Source: DATEPR01 sp036491115
GTDB lineage: Bacteria > Actinomycetota > Actinomycetes > Mycobacteriales > Pseudonocardiaceae
DNA length: 64,000 nucleotides
Direction of reading: 5' to 3'
NCBI GenBank assembly: GCA_036491115.1
Contig: DASXCQ010000083.1
Location: forward strand, 1 to 64,000
A program made the translations under genes and the position numbers. Of the stretch, positions 13,286 through 22,308 are shown in pieces; within the stretch, counting starts at the first letter, position 1, and each line of letters begins with the position of its first letter. The notes below the pieces were generated by a model, which was not told the origin of the DNA, did no database searches, and saw nothing but the letters and a program-made list of their open reading frames with translations.

Positions 13286-13584
13286 CACCTGGCGGACCGC
13301 GTCGCCGGGGAGCGTTGGTTCGACGCCGCTCCCCGCGACCGGATCGTGACCAACCCGACCCGTTGCCCGGCCGCGGCACCGCCCGAGCCGCCGTTCGGAA
13401 ATCCGACCCCGGCCGCACCACCGGCCGGCGTCGGCGCAGGTCAGCGAGCCGACCAGCCGCGACCGCACCACAGGCCGGCCGCCCATGTCGGCGCGGGTGG
13501 GCGCGCCGGTCACGCCCGAGCACGACCGTCCGGCGACCGCGGCACCGCTCGCGGCGGCCCGGCGGAGCCCTGGTGACGCCTGCG
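13286..13584. other. Gene-free gap between convergent bldD and nusB
   Basis: Open frames on both strands here are rich in R, P and A, lack ribosome binding sites and match nothing I recognise. The only structure is the strong hairpin near the bldD end, given separately at 13301-13339. Confidence 0.6.
13301..13339 (+). terminator. Hairpin after bldD
   Basis: CGGGGAGCG (13306-13314) pairs perfectly with CGCTCCCCG (13327-13335); beyond one bulged C, four further pairs (GTCG/CGAC) extend the stem to 13301-13339. It lies 16 bases after the bldD stop. There is no U-tract, as is common in high-GC actinobacteria. Confidence 0.6.
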
Positions 13585-14073
13585 TCAGAGGATTGCGCGT
13601 AGTTGGTCGGCTATGCCGGCGATGCGGCCGAGGACGCCGTTCACGAAGCGCGGCGAGTCGTCTGTGGACAGCGTCTTGGCCAGTTCCACCGCTTCGTCGA
13701 TCACCACCGCGGCCGGCACGTCCGTGGACCACAACAGCTCGTACAGGCCCAGCCGCAGCACCGCCCGGTCCACCGCCGGCATGCGCCGCAGCGGCCACCC
13801 CTCCGAGTGCTCGGACAGGATCTCGTCGATCCTCGGCCGGTGCGTGGCGACACCTTCGACCAGAGTCACCGTGTAGTCGTTGACCGGGGGTAGGTCCGGT
13901 TCGCCGACCCGTTCGGCGAGCATGGCGACCGGGTCGGCGTCGCGGATGTCCGCTTCGTAGAGAATGTCCACCGCGCGCTTGCGGGCCTTCCGGCGTGCGC
14001 CGCTGATCGGCCGCCCACCGCCACCGGCGGCGCGGCGACGTGCGCCGGCCGGTGTCGGATCAGGCGCTGACAC
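13585..14073 (-). CDS. nusB: Transcription antitermination factor NusB
   Basis: NusB joins NusE at boxA RNA to support antitermination of rRNA operons. The helical core is recognisable from ARRKARKRAVDILYEADIRD through MPAVDRAVLRLGLYELLWST to DDSPRFVNGVLGRIA at the C-terminus. A 20-residue Gly/Ala/Arg-rich leader precedes it, longer than in most homologues. GTG at 14073 (162 residues) is chosen because it limits the overlap with efp to 14 bases; a second GTG at 14094 would overlap by 35. Neither has a convincing ribosome binding site, so reinitiation after efp is likely. Confidence 0.93.
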   Translation of the reverse strand: MSAPDPTPAGARRRAAGGGGRPISGARRKARKRAVDILYEADIRDADPVAMLAERVGEPDLPPVNDYTVTLVEGVATHRPRIDEILSEHSEGWPLRRMPAVDRAVLRLGLYELLWSTDVPAAVVIDEAVELAKTLSTDDSPRFVNGVLGRIAGIADQLRAIL

Positions 14074-14623
14074 GGCCCAGGTACCGCCCGTCACGGGTGT
14101 CGACCTTGACCTTCTCGCCGGTGGTCACGAACAGCGGCACCTGGATCTCGGCACCGGTCTCCAGCGTCGCCGGCTTGGTGCCGCCGGTGGACCGGTCGCC
14201 CTGCAGGCCAGGGTCGGTGTGCTGGATGATCAGTTCCACCGACACCGGGAGTTCCACGTACAGCGCGACACCCTCGTGGGTGGCGACCATCGCGGACGAG
14301 TTCTCCAGCAGGTAGTGGGCCGCGTCGCCGACCGTGTCCCTGGGCACGGTCAACTGGTCGTACGTGTCCGTGTCCATGAACACGAAGTCGGTGCCGTCCA
14401 GGTACAGGTAGGTCATCTCGCGCCGATCCACGGTGGCGGTGTCGACCTTGGTCCCCGCGTTGAACGTGCGGTCGACCACCTTGCCGGACAACACGTGCTT
14501 GAGCGTCGTGCGCACGAAGGCACCGCCCTTGCCCGGCTTGACGTGCTGGAACGACACGACGGACCAGAGCTGGCCGTCCAGGTTCAGGACCAGGCCGTTC
14601 TTCAAGTCGTTGGTGGTGGCCAC
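14060..14623 (-). CDS. efp: Translation elongation factor P
   Basis: EF-P relieves ribosome stalling at polyproline stretches. The 187-residue product has the three-domain EF-P length. The loop that enters the peptidyl transferase centre is VKPGKGGAF with Lys32 at the tip. Unmodified or differently modified lysine is used in actinobacteria; no epmA/epmB-like gene is present in this window. The C-terminal OB domain includes TLETGAEIQVPLFVTTGEKV. It sits between the M24 peptidase gene and nusB, a conserved order. Confidence 0.97.
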   Translation of the reverse strand: MATTNDLKNGLVLNLDGQLWSVVSFQHVKPGKGGAFVRTTLKHVLSGKVVDRTFNAGTKVDTATVDRREMTYLYLDGTDFVFMDTDTYDQLTVPRDTVGDAAHYLLENSSAMVATHEGVALYVELPVSVELIIQHTDPGLQGDRSTGGTKPATLETGAEIQVPLFVTTGEKVKVDTRDGRYLGRVSA

Positions 14624-14678
14624 GGCTGTAACTTCTCCTGTCGCGGATGGAACGGGATTGGGCGTGCTCGCCGGCCGC

Positions 14679-15788
14679 TCACACGACGACGAGATCCTTG
14701 GTGGTCAGGGTCAGCAGCTCCGGTCCGGTGTCCCGGACCACGAGGGTGTCCTCGATCCGCACTCCGCCGCGCCCCGCGAGGTACACCCCGGGCTCGACGG
14801 TGACCGCCATGCCAGCGGCGAGTCTACCGTCACCGGTCCTGGACAACGTCGGTGCCTCGTGGATCTCCAGTCCGACCCCGTGGCCAAGGCCGTGCAGGAA
14901 CTGCTCGCCGTAGCCCGCGTGGTCGATCACGTCGCGGGCGGCGGCGTCCACGTCGCTCACCTCGGTGCCCGGCGCCAGCGCGGCCCGGCCCGCCGCCTGC
15001 GACTCGGCGACCAGCCGGTAGAGGTCACGCTGCCAGTCGGCGGGCTCACCGAGCACGAGCGTGCGGGTCATGTCGGAGTGGTAGCCGTCCACCAGGGCGC
15101 CGAAGTCGAGCTTCAGGAGGTCGCCGGTGGCCAGTTCCCGGTCGGTCGGGCGGTGGTGCGGCACGGCGGAGTTCGGCCCGGACGCGACGATCGACTCGAA
15201 CGAGATGGCGGCGGCGCCGTTGTCCAGCATCCGGCCCTCCAGGTCGCGGCTGACCTCCCGCTCGGTCCGGCCCGGCCGCAGCCCGCCCTGTTCCATCAGT
15301 TCGGCCAGGGCCCGGTCGGCGGCGGCGCACGCCATCCGCAGTGCCTCGATCTCGCCATCGTCCTTCACCAGGCGCTGCCGTTCCACATGGCCGGGCGCCC
15401 GGACCAGTTCGACCGCACGGGCCTGGTCGGTCAGCGCGGTCAACTGGTCGACGGTGACGCGGTGGCTTTCGAAACCGGTGCGCCGGTAGGCGGTCGCGTC
15501 GGTCGCCACCCTGGCCATCAGGGCGAGATCGGAACCCCGGTCGATGAGCCGTTCCAGTTCGGGGACCTGCCGTTCCGACTGGGTGAGGTAGCGGCCGTCG
15601 GTGCACAGCAGTGTCCTGGCCTCGGCATGGGGTCCGTCGGCCGCCGCGACGACGAGCACGGCGTTGGAACCGGTGAATCCGGTGAGGTAGCGGATGTTCA
15701 ACAGATCGGTGATGAACAGCGCGTCCAGTTCGGCCGCGCGCAGCTCCTGGCGCAGCGCTTCCCTGCGCGTCACGTGTTGTTCGGGCAC
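14679..15788 (-). CDS. pepQ: M24 family aminopeptidase (Xaa-Pro dipeptidase type)
   Basis: The 369-residue product has a creatinase-like N-terminal domain (about 1-140) and a pita-bread catalytic domain. The five metal ligands can be read in order: Asp in LKLDFGA, Asp in GYHSDMTRT, His in HGLGHGVG, Glu in VTVEPGVY and Glu in RIEDTL. These enzymes cut the bond before proline in short peptides, which suits a neighbour of efp. The exact specificity (prolidase or aminopeptidase P) cannot be told from sequence alone. Confidence 0.93.
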   Translation of the reverse strand: MPEQHVTRREALRQELRAAELDALFITDLLNIRYLTGFTGSNAVLVVAAADGPHAEARTLLCTDGRYLTQSERQVPELERLIDRGSDLALMARVATDATAYRRTGFESHRVTVDQLTALTDQARAVELVRAPGHVERQRLVKDDGEIEALRMACAAADRALAELMEQGGLRPGRTEREVSRDLEGRMLDNGAAAISFESIVASGPNSAVPHHRPTDRELATGDLLKLDFGALVDGYHSDMTRTLVLGEPADWQRDLYRLVAESQAAGRAALAPGTEVSDVDAAARDVIDHAGYGEQFLHGLGHGVGLEIHEAPTLSRTGDGRLAAGMAVTVEPGVYLAGRGGVRIEDTLVVRDTGPELLTLTTKDLVVV

Positions 15789-15877
15789 ACGGCCGAGCCT
15801 AGTGCGGAAAGTGCCGGTGGGACACGGGTCGGCTACTCGCCGGTCACGTGTGCGGCGGCTCGTCGTACGCTGGGGCG

Positions 15878-16312
15878 ATGCAACCCTGGCTGGTGCGCGG
15901 CTGCGCGATGGCCGTGGTCTATGCGGCCGCGGAGACCGTGCTCGCGAAGGTACAGGTGACCGCCCCCGGCGCCGGTTCGGTGCTGGACCCGGTGGTGCTG
16001 GCGCTGCTGGTCGGCGTCGGCCTGTTCTGGGGCGGCGTCGACGGCTGGCTGCGCAGACCGCGCGGTGGCCTGCAGTGGTTCTACGCGGGCCTGGTCGGCG
16101 GCCTGCTGGCCGGCCTGCTCAGCGTGATCGCCAGGGCGGTGTTCGTGGACCAGACCGGCGTGTCGGCGTTGGGTTCGGCGCTGACCGGCGACGCCGCGTT
16201 CATCGCGCTGCTGATCATGCTGCCGGCCGCGGTCGGCTTCGCGGTCGGCAGCAGGCTCCAGCCGCCGGAGCGTCAGGGCCGCAGGCCGCTCAGGTCGGCG
16301 CCGCGCGGGTAG
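15878..16312 (+). CDS. Small four-helix membrane protein, B-4DMT transporter-like
   Basis: The 144-residue product has four hydrophobic helices: about 6-24, 36-58, 66-90 and 104-126 (WGGVDGWL, LQWFYAGLVGGLLAGLL and IALLIMLPAAVGFAVGSRL mark three of them). Actinobacteria carry a family of this size beside pepQ that is annotated as a B-4DMT transporter; no substrate is known to me. ATG at 15878 is chosen over upstream codons because the preceding residues are not membrane-like. The 3' end overlaps the convergent lipoprotein gene by 40 bases. Confidence 0.75.
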   Translation: MQPWLVRGCAMAVVYAAAETVLAKVQVTAPGAGSVLDPVVLALLVGVGLFWGGVDGWLRRPRGGLQWFYAGLVGGLLAGLLSVIARAVFVDQTGVSALGSALTGDAAFIALLIMLPAAVGFAVGSRLQPPERQGRRPLRSAPRG

Positions 16313-17826
16313 GAGTCCCAGGTCTGGGCGGTCACCGTCTGGACGGGTGACGAGTTCAGCTGCGCCACCGACGCAGCGCCCACCACCCAGAGTTTGCCGT
16401 CGTCCAGCCGGAATCCGACCGGCCGGCCGGTGGCCGACACGGCAACGGCGCCGGGTCGCAGGTGGGCCTCGACGGGCAGTGCCGCGACGGCCGCGGGCGG
16501 TGTCTCCACCATGCCGGCGGCCAGTGCCAGCGCGACCGAGCGGCGCTCCACCTCGACCAGGTGGTCACCGACCACGATGTCGACCGTGCGATCCGGTGCC
16601 GGCACGGCGAAACCGTCCAGCAGCGCCAGCGACGCGGCCCCGCTTCGGCAGGCGTGCAGGCCGTCCACGTCCACGCCGAAGTGCTGCAACCCGTCCGGGC
16701 CGGCGGCGACACCGGTCGCGCGGACCACGTCCAGCGGCACCAGGCCGCACGGGTTCGCCGCGTCCACCGGCGCGTGGCCCTCCGCCGTGCGCACCAGGCC
16801 GGGGCCCTCACGCTGCGGGCCGGGAATGGTGATCGGCTGGTCCGGGTGGTAGGTGAAACCGGCGTCCCAGAACGTGATCGTGGTGCCGCCGTTGTCGTCG
16901 GTGGCGATGGCGAACGCCTGCAGCGCGTCCACCCACATCCAGTCCGACGTCGTCGCGTCGGCCACCGACCGGGTGCGCACGCCGGTCGCGCTGATCACCG
17001 ATGCGAAACCCTGCGGGCCCAACGCCTGCACACCACGCCGAAACGCCGGGTCCGGGGAGCGCAACACGAACTGGCCCGCCCCGTTCTGGGCGGTCGCGGC
17101 ACCGGTGGTGTCGGTGAACATCAGGTAGAACATGCCGTTGCGGTACAGCGCGGACGGCTGGCCGGCGCCGTAGGTGTTGGTGTGGGTGACGTCGCCGGCC
17201 GCCGACACGATGGGCGCACCGTCGTTGGCACGGGTCCAGTGCACGCCGTCGGTGCTGGTGGCCAGGCCGATCGCGTTGCGGTTGCCGTGCGGGTCGAACG
17301 TGCCGGTGTAGTAGAGGTAGTAGACGCCGTTGACTTCGATCACCGACGGGTCACAGGTGTGCAGGCGGTCGAAACCGTTGGGGCTGTTGGTGAACACCGC
17401 CTGACCGGGGCGGCGGTTCGGTGCGCTGAACGGACCGTTGGGCGACGTCGCCGCGGCATACAGGATCTGGTCGCCGGGCCGGGCCGCGCCGGGCAGCTGG
17501 CTGCACCACCACATCCGGTACGTGCCCTGGGTTTCCAGTACGGACGGCGCGTAGTTGTACGGCGCTGCCGGCCCGCCGGACGCGACGACGCCCCCGCTGC
17601 TCCTGGAGTGCCCGGTGGCGAGCGTGCCGGTCGGTGGCACGCGGGGTGCCTGCCGGGTGGCGCCGTGACCGCCGGGCAGCACCGCCCTCGACCCTTCGGC
17701 CTGTGGTATCGCGGTGCCCGAACACGCGGCGAGCAGCACCGTCGCGAGGACGGCGCCGAGCGCGCCACAGGCGGCCCGCCGTCGTCGTGGTCCGGACAGC
17801 CCGACCGTCAGGTTGGGTCTCGGCAT
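16273..17826 (-). CDS. Predicted secreted lipoprotein with a glycosidase-like beta-propeller
   Basis: From ATG at 17826 the product has 517 residues. It starts with an Arg-rich n-region and a hydrophobic core ending in the lipobox LLAAC with Cys35, so it should be a membrane-anchored lipoprotein. Residues from about 85 to 330 show repeated propeller blades such as NYAPSVLETQGTYRMWWCS, DPSVIEVNGVYYLYYTGTFD and GQPSALYRNGMFYLMFTDTT, the style of glycoside hydrolase families 43/32/130. The last 150 residues form a separate domain that I do not recognise. Catalytic acids cannot be assigned with confidence. An earlier ATG at 17901 would add 25 residues before the signal peptide. It is not obviously linked to the flanking shikimate and peptidase genes. 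Confidence 0.75.
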   Translation of the reverse strand: MPRPNLTVGLSGPRRRRAACGALGAVLATVLLAACSGTAIPQAEGSRAVLPGGHGATRQAPRVPPTGTLATGHSRSSGGVVASGGPAAPYNYAPSVLETQGTYRMWWCSQLPGAARPGDQILYAAATSPNGPFSAPNRRPGQAVFTNSPNGFDRLHTCDPSVIEVNGVYYLYYTGTFDPHGNRNAIGLATSTDGVHWTRANDGAPIVSAAGDVTHTNTYGAGQPSALYRNGMFYLMFTDTTGAATAQNGAGQFVLRSPDPAFRRGVQALGPQGFASVISATGVRTRSVADATTSDWMWVDALQAFAIATDDNGGTTITFWDAGFTYHPDQPITIPGPQREGPGLVRTAEGHAPVDAANPCGLVPLDVVRATGVAAGPDGLQHFGVDVDGLHACRSGAASLALLDGFAVPAPDRTVDIVVGDHLVEVERRSVALALAAGMVETPPAAVAALPVEAHLRPGAVAVSATGRPVGFRLDDGKLWVVGAASVAQLNSSPVQTVTAQTWDSYPRGADLSGLRP

Positions 17827-17901
17827 CCCGCAACGACCTCCGCGCCACCCGCAGCGGGCGGCGGCCCTCGCAGCCCACGACAGTCTACGGACGTTCATCA
17901 C

Positions 17902-18861
17902 TCAGTTGGGTGAAGTGGGGTCGTTCACCCCACGATGTGGCGATGCGTCCGTCTTCGCTGCCACGAGTTCGATCTCGAAGCCGTCCGGGTCCTCCAGGTA
18001 GGCCGCGTACTGGTGATCGCCGCCGGCATGCGGATGCCGGTCGGCGAACAGCAGCCGCCATCCCCTGCCGGTCGCTGCCGCCACCAGGTCGTCCACCGCC
18101 GCCGGATCGGCCACGTGCAGGGCGAGGTGGTTCAGTCCGGGGCGCAGCCGGTCGTGGCCGGTCGCGCTGCGGTCCGGCGACGCCTCGACGACCACGTAGG
18201 TGTCGCCGCGACGCCAGCTCGCGCCGTCGGCCCAGCGCTGGAACGGCTGCCAGCCCAGCCGGGTGAGCAGCCAGCCGAGTGACTGTTCGGATCGGGCCAG
18301 GTCGGGCACCCACAGTTCGACATGGTGCAGCGCACCGGCCGGCTCGGCCAGCGCGGTGAACACCCGGTGCGGCCCGCCGTGGTAGCGCCCTTCACCGACC
18401 GCCACCATGCCCAGCCGGTCGGCCACCGCGAGACTGGCCTTGTTCTCCCGGTGCACCAGCGACCACACAGCGGGCAGGCCGAGCCCGCGCCTGCCGTGCG
18501 TCAGCACAGCGGCCGCCGCCTCGGAGGCCAGGCCCCTGCCCCAGTACTCGGTGGCCAGCAGCCAACCCATCTCCACCAGGTCGCCGGGCAGGTGCGCGGA
18601 GGGCCACAGGTGGACCAGGCCGGCGACGGCACCGTCCAGGTCCACCACCCAACTGCCCATGCCGGGCAACATCGGCCGGGTCAGCCTGCGGTCCACCAGC
18701 ATCCGCACGGCATCCCGGTTGGGGACGTCGTTGGCGAAATAGCGGGTCACGGCCGGTTCGGTGAACACCGGCACCAGGGCGTCGACGTCGTCGGGCGTCA
18801 ACGGGCGCAGCCGGAGCCGGTCGGTGATCAGTTCGGGTGGCGATTCTGGCACGACCGACAT
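17902..18861 (-). CDS. GNAT acetyltransferase fused to a glyoxalase/VOC domain
   Basis: The 319-residue product joins two folds. Residues about 8-175 are a RimJ/RimL-type N-acetyltransferase: ITDRLRLRPLTPDDVDALVP at the start and EMGWLLATEYWGRGLASEAA as the acetyl-CoA-binding motif. Residues about 178-305 are a vicinal oxygen chelate domain: HHVELWVPDLARSEQSLGWL, LNHLALHVAD, and YLEDPDGFEIELV with the terminal metal Glu. The substrate is unknown. ATG at 18861 opens directly before the acetyltransferase; the longer frame to 18990 has low-complexity sequence. It lies 79 bases after aroQ on the same strand. Confidence 0.85.
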   Translation of the reverse strand: MSVVPESPPELITDRLRLRPLTPDDVDALVPVFTEPAVTRYFANDVPNRDAVRMLVDRRLTRPMLPGMGSWVVDLDGAVAGLVHLWPSAHLPGDLVEMGWLLATEYWGRGLASEAAAAVLTHGRRGLGLPAVWSLVHRENKASLAVADRLGMVAVGEGRYHGGPHRVFTALAEPAGALHHVELWVPDLARSEQSLGWLLTRLGWQPFQRWADGASWRRGDTYVVVEASPDRSATGHDRLRPGLNHLALHVADPAAVDDLVAAATGRGWRLLFADRHPHAGGDHQYAAYLEDPDGFEIELVAAKTDASPHRGVNDPTSPN

Positions 18862-18940
18862 GATGCCCACCCGGACCGACCGGCGCGACAATCTCTCGCC
18901 GGGGCCGCCGTCGGGCAGGCGGTCTCGTTCGCCCGAGTGG

Positions 18941-19375
18941 TCAGTCCTTGGGGTGGGCGGCGAGCCAGCGCAGTGCCAGCGGGTAGCCATCCACGCCGAG
19001 GCCGAGGATCACGCCGGTGGCCACGGCGGAGAGGTAGCTGTGCTGGCGGAACTCCTCGCGGCGGTGCGTGTTGGAGATGTGCAGCTCGATCAGTGGTGCG
19101 GTGAGCTGGGCACAGGCGTCGCGCACGGCGATCGAGTAGTGCGTGAAGGCGGCGGCGTTGAGCACCACGGGCCAGCCGGCGTCCGCTGCGTCGTGCAGCC
19201 AGCCGACCAGTTCGCCCTCGTGATCGGTCTGCCGCACCTCGACCTCGATACCGAGTTCGGCACCGGTGTCCTCGCACAGCCGCACCAGGTCGGCGTAGGT
19301 GGTGCTGCCGTAGATGTCGGGCTCGCGCAGGCCGAGCCGGCCGAGGTTGGGGCCGTTGAGCACCAGCGCCTTCAT
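18941..19375 (-). CDS. aroQ: 3-Dehydroquinate dehydratase, type II
   Basis: This dodecameric enzyme converts 3-dehydroquinate to 3-dehydroshikimate. The 144-residue product starts KALVLNGPNLGRLGLREPDI, followed by YGSTTY with the catalytic Tyr22, and has LNAAAFTHYSIAVRDA and ELHISNTHRREEFR with the catalytic His. ATG at 19375 overlaps the aroB stop (ATGA). Confidence 0.97.
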   Translation of the reverse strand: MKALVLNGPNLGRLGLREPDIYGSTTYADLVRLCEDTGAELGIEVEVRQTDHEGELVGWLHDAADAGWPVVLNAAAFTHYSIAVRDACAQLTAPLIELHISNTHRREEFRQHSYLSAVATGVILGLGVDGYPLALRWLAAHPKD

Positions 19376-20475
19376 CGCGCCACCTCCGAGTTCGTGCCCG
19401 GCCCGGCCACGGCCGCGTACGCCGAGGTGAGCAGCTGCTGGTCGGGTCCGGCCAGCCGACCCGGTCGGGCGAGGCCGTCCAGCACGACGAATCGGAGCGT
19501 GCCGGCCCTGGTCTTCTTGTCGTTGCGCATGCCTTCCAGCAGGTCGGGCAGCGCGTCGGCGTCGTAGGTGGTGGGCAGGCCGACCGAGGACAGCACGGCC
19601 CGGTGGCGGGCGGCGGTCTGCTCGTCCAGCCGGCCGGCCAGGCGGGCCAGCTCGGCGGCGAACACCAGGCCGACGCTGACCGCGGCACCGTGCCGCCACC
19701 GGTACCGCTCGCGCCGCTCGATGGCGTGGCCGAGGGTGTGGCCGTAGTTGAGCACCTCGCGGAGGCTGGACTCGCGCAGGTCGGCGGACACCACGTCGGC
19801 CTTCACCTGGATGGCGCGGCGCACCAGTTCGCCGAGTACGTCGCCGGTCGGGTCGAGCGCCTTCTCCGGGTCGGCTTCGATGAGGTCGAGGATGACCGGG
19901 TCGGCGATGAACCCCGCCTTGATCACCTCGGCCATGCCGGCGACGATCTCCTCGCGCGGCAGGGATTCCAGCGTGACGAGGTCGGCGAAGACGCCGGCCG
20001 GCTCGTGGAAGACGCCGACCAGGTTCTTGCCGGCCTCGGTGTTGACGCCCGCCTTGCCGCCCACCGCCGCGTCGACCATGCCGAGCAGCGTGGTGGGCCC
20101 GTGCACCACCCGCACGCCGCGCAGCCAGGTGCCGGCGACGAACCCGGCCAGGTCGGTCGCGGCACCGCCGCCCAGCCCGATCACGGCGCCCTGGCGGTCC
20201 AGGCCGATCCGGCCCAGCACCGTGTAGCAGAACTCGGTCACCGACAGGGTTTTGCCGTCCTCGGCGTCCGGCACCTCCAGCCGGTACGCCTCGGTCCCGC
20301 GCTCCTCGAGCTCGACGCGCATCACCTCGGCGATCGGGGCGAGGCTGGGCTGGTGCAGGATCACGACCTTGGACCGGTCGGCGACCGACGACGCGATCTC
20401 ACCGAGCAGGCCCCGGCCAACCACCACCTCGTACGGCCGCTCGGCGCTGACGGCGATCCGCACCGACTCGCTCAC
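19372..20475 (-). CDS. aroB: 3-Dehydroquinate synthase
   Basis: AroB converts DAHP to 3-dehydroquinate with NAD and a divalent metal. The 367-residue product contains GLGGGAATDLAGFVAGTWLR (nucleotide site), TTLLGMVDAAVGGKAGVN (substrate site) and LNYGHTLGHAIE with the metal histidines. GTG at 20475 overlaps the aroK stop (GTGA), and ATGA couples it to aroQ. Confidence 0.97.
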   Translation of the reverse strand: MSESVRIAVSAERPYEVVVGRGLLGEIASSVADRSKVVILHQPSLAPIAEVMRVELEERGTEAYRLEVPDAEDGKTLSVTEFCYTVLGRIGLDRQGAVIGLGGGAATDLAGFVAGTWLRGVRVVHGPTTLLGMVDAAVGGKAGVNTEAGKNLVGVFHEPAGVFADLVTLESLPREEIVAGMAEVIKAGFIADPVILDLIEADPEKALDPTGDVLGELVRRAIQVKADVVSADLRESSLREVLNYGHTLGHAIERRERYRWRHGAAVSVGLVFAAELARLAGRLDEQTAARHRAVLSSVGLPTTYDADALPDLLEGMRNDKKTRAGTLRFVVLDGLARPGRLAGPDQQLLTSAYAAVAGPGTNSEVAR

Positions 20476-20987
20476 TGGTCCCCATTCCCGATCGCGGCGA
20501 GGACCTTCGCCACGATCTCGTCCGGCGGCAGCTCGTCGGTGGCCACCTCGATGGTGGCGACCTCGCGGTAGAGCGGCAGGCGGGCGTCCAGCAGTGCCTT
20601 GAAGGTGGCCCTCGGGTTGACACCGGCGAGCAGCGGCCGGGCGGTGGACAGGCCGGTGCGGCGCACACCCTCGGCCATGCCGACACTGAGGAACACCACG
20701 GTGTGTCCGGCCAGCGCGGCCCTGGTCCGCTCCGCCAGGATGGCACCGCCGCCCAGCGCGAGCACGCCGGTGTGCTCGGCGAGCGCCGTGGCCACGGCGG
20801 ACTCCTCCAGCGCGCGGAACACCGGCTCGCCGTCGGTGGCGAAGATGTCGGTGATCGGCTTGCCTGCCGTGGTGGCGATGTCGTCGTCGACGTCGCGGAA
20901 CGACAGGTCCAGTCGCTCCGCGAGCAGGGCCCCGACGGTGGTCTTGCCGGCGCCGGGCGGGCCGATGACGACGAGCGGTCCGCTCAC
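20472..20987 (-). CDS. aroK: Shikimate kinase
   Basis: The 171-residue product starts at GTG 20987 and has the P-loop GPPGAGKTTVG near residue 9, the shikimate-binding Asp in FRDVDDDI, GGGAIL, and the lid segment RPLLAG. It phosphorylates shikimate. The GTG overlaps the aroC stop; a second GTG one codon upstream is possible. Confidence 0.97.
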   Translation of the reverse strand: MSGPLVVIGPPGAGKTTVGALLAERLDLSFRDVDDDIATTAGKPITDIFATDGEPVFRALEESAVATALAEHTGVLALGGGAILAERTRAALAGHTVVFLSVGMAEGVRRTGLSTARPLLAGVNPRATFKALLDARLPLYREVATIEVATDELPPDEIVAKVLAAIGNGDQ

Positions 20988-22180
20988 CACCGCTGCTCCG
21001 TCGCCTCGACGTAGGCCCGCGCGTTGCGGGAGGTCTCCGCGACCGAGTCGCCGCCGAACTTCTCCAGCGTCGCGTCGGCCAGCACCAGCGCGGCCATCGC
21101 CTCGGCCACCACACCGGCCGCCGGCACAGCACACACGTCCGACCGCTGGTTGATCGCCACCGCGGCCTCGCCCGTCACGACATCTATTGTGGACAGTGCA
21201 CGCGGGATGGTGGAGATCGGCTTCATCGCGACGCGGACCCGCAGCGGTTCACCGTTGGTGATACCGCCCTCCAGCCCGCCGGCACGGTTGGACCGCCGGT
21301 GCACGCCCTTGGCACCGGCGGCGCCCTCGCCCGGCTCGATCTCGTCCTGCGCCTTGCTGCCCCGCGTGCGCGCCACCTCGAAGCCGTCGCCGATCTCGAC
21401 GCCCTTGATCGCCTGGATGCCGAGCATGGCGGCACCCAGGCGGGAGTCCAGGCGCCGGTCCCAATGGACGTGTGCGCCCAGGCCGGGTGGCAGGCCGTGC
21501 ACGACGACCTCGACGATGCCGCCCAGTGTGTCGCCGTCCTTGCGGGCGGCGTCCACCTCGGCGACCATCGCCTCCGTCGTGGCGGCTTCCAGGGCGCGGA
21601 CCGGGCTGCTGTCGATGACGTCCAGGTCGTGTGCTTCGGGCAGCGCGCCGTGCTCGGCACTGACCGAACCGAGCGCGACGACGTGGCTGAGCACTTCCAC
21701 GCCCAGCACCTGCCGCAGGAACGCCCTGGCCACGGCCCCGAGCGCGGTGCGCGCCGCGGTCTCCCTGGCGCTGGCCCGTTCCAGAACGGGCCGCGCGTCG
21801 GTGAAGCCGTACTTGAGCATGCCGGGCAGATCGGCGTGACCGGGCCGCGGCCGGGTCAGCGGTGCGTTGCGGGCCAGCCCGTCGAGCACGTCCGCATCGA
21901 CCGGATCGGCCGCCATCACCTGCTCCCACTTCGGCCACTCGGTGTTGCCGATGCGTATCGCGACCGGTCCGCCCATGGTCCTGCCGTGCCGGATGCCGCC
22001 GATCACCTCGATCGCGTCGGCCTCGAACTTCATCCGGGCACCACGGCCGTAGCCGAGCCGTCGGCGGGCCAGTTGGGTGGCGATGTCGGCGGTGGTGATC
22101 CCGACGTCGGCCACCATGCCTTCCAGCACCGCCACCAGCGCGGGTCCGTGCGACTCACCGGCGGTCATCCAACGCAACAC
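20984..22180 (-). CDS. aroC: Chorismate synthase
   Basis: Chorismate synthase makes chorismate using reduced FMN. The 398-residue product begins VLRWMTAGESHGPALVAVLE and carries RRLGYGRGARMKFE, RPGHADLPGMLKYG and RRSNRAGGLEGGITNGE, all family signatures. GTG at 22180 is supported by GGGAGG 8 bases upstream. It heads the overlapping aroC-aroK-aroB-aroQ block; the prepilin peptidase gene lies 128 bases upstream. Confidence 0.97.
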   Translation of the reverse strand: MLRWMTAGESHGPALVAVLEGMVADVGITTADIATQLARRRLGYGRGARMKFEADAIEVIGGIRHGRTMGGPVAIRIGNTEWPKWEQVMAADPVDADVLDGLARNAPLTRPRPGHADLPGMLKYGFTDARPVLERASARETAARTALGAVARAFLRQVLGVEVLSHVVALGSVSAEHGALPEAHDLDVIDSSPVRALEAATTEAMVAEVDAARKDGDTLGGIVEVVVHGLPPGLGAHVHWDRRLDSRLGAAMLGIQAIKGVEIGDGFEVARTRGSKAQDEIEPGEGAAGAKGVHRRSNRAGGLEGGITNGEPLRVRVAMKPISTIPRALSTIDVVTGEAAVAINQRSDVCAVPAAGVVAEAMAALVLADATLEKFGGDSVAETSRNARAYVEATEQRW

Positions 22181-22308
22181 CGTTTGATCCTCCCACGCTG
22201 GGCAGACGGGCTGGTCGCGGCACCCTGGGGCCTGACTCGAGCCCCACCGCACCGGGCCCCATCGGCTCGACCCGGCCACCACCGTGCCGGGGGCATCGAC
22301 CGGCGGGC

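Noticed and set aside
13282..13602. Plus-strand frame starting with ATGA overlap at the bldD stop
   Set aside because: The product is Arg/Pro-rich without any fold or family pattern, and a hairpin sits in its first 20 codons.
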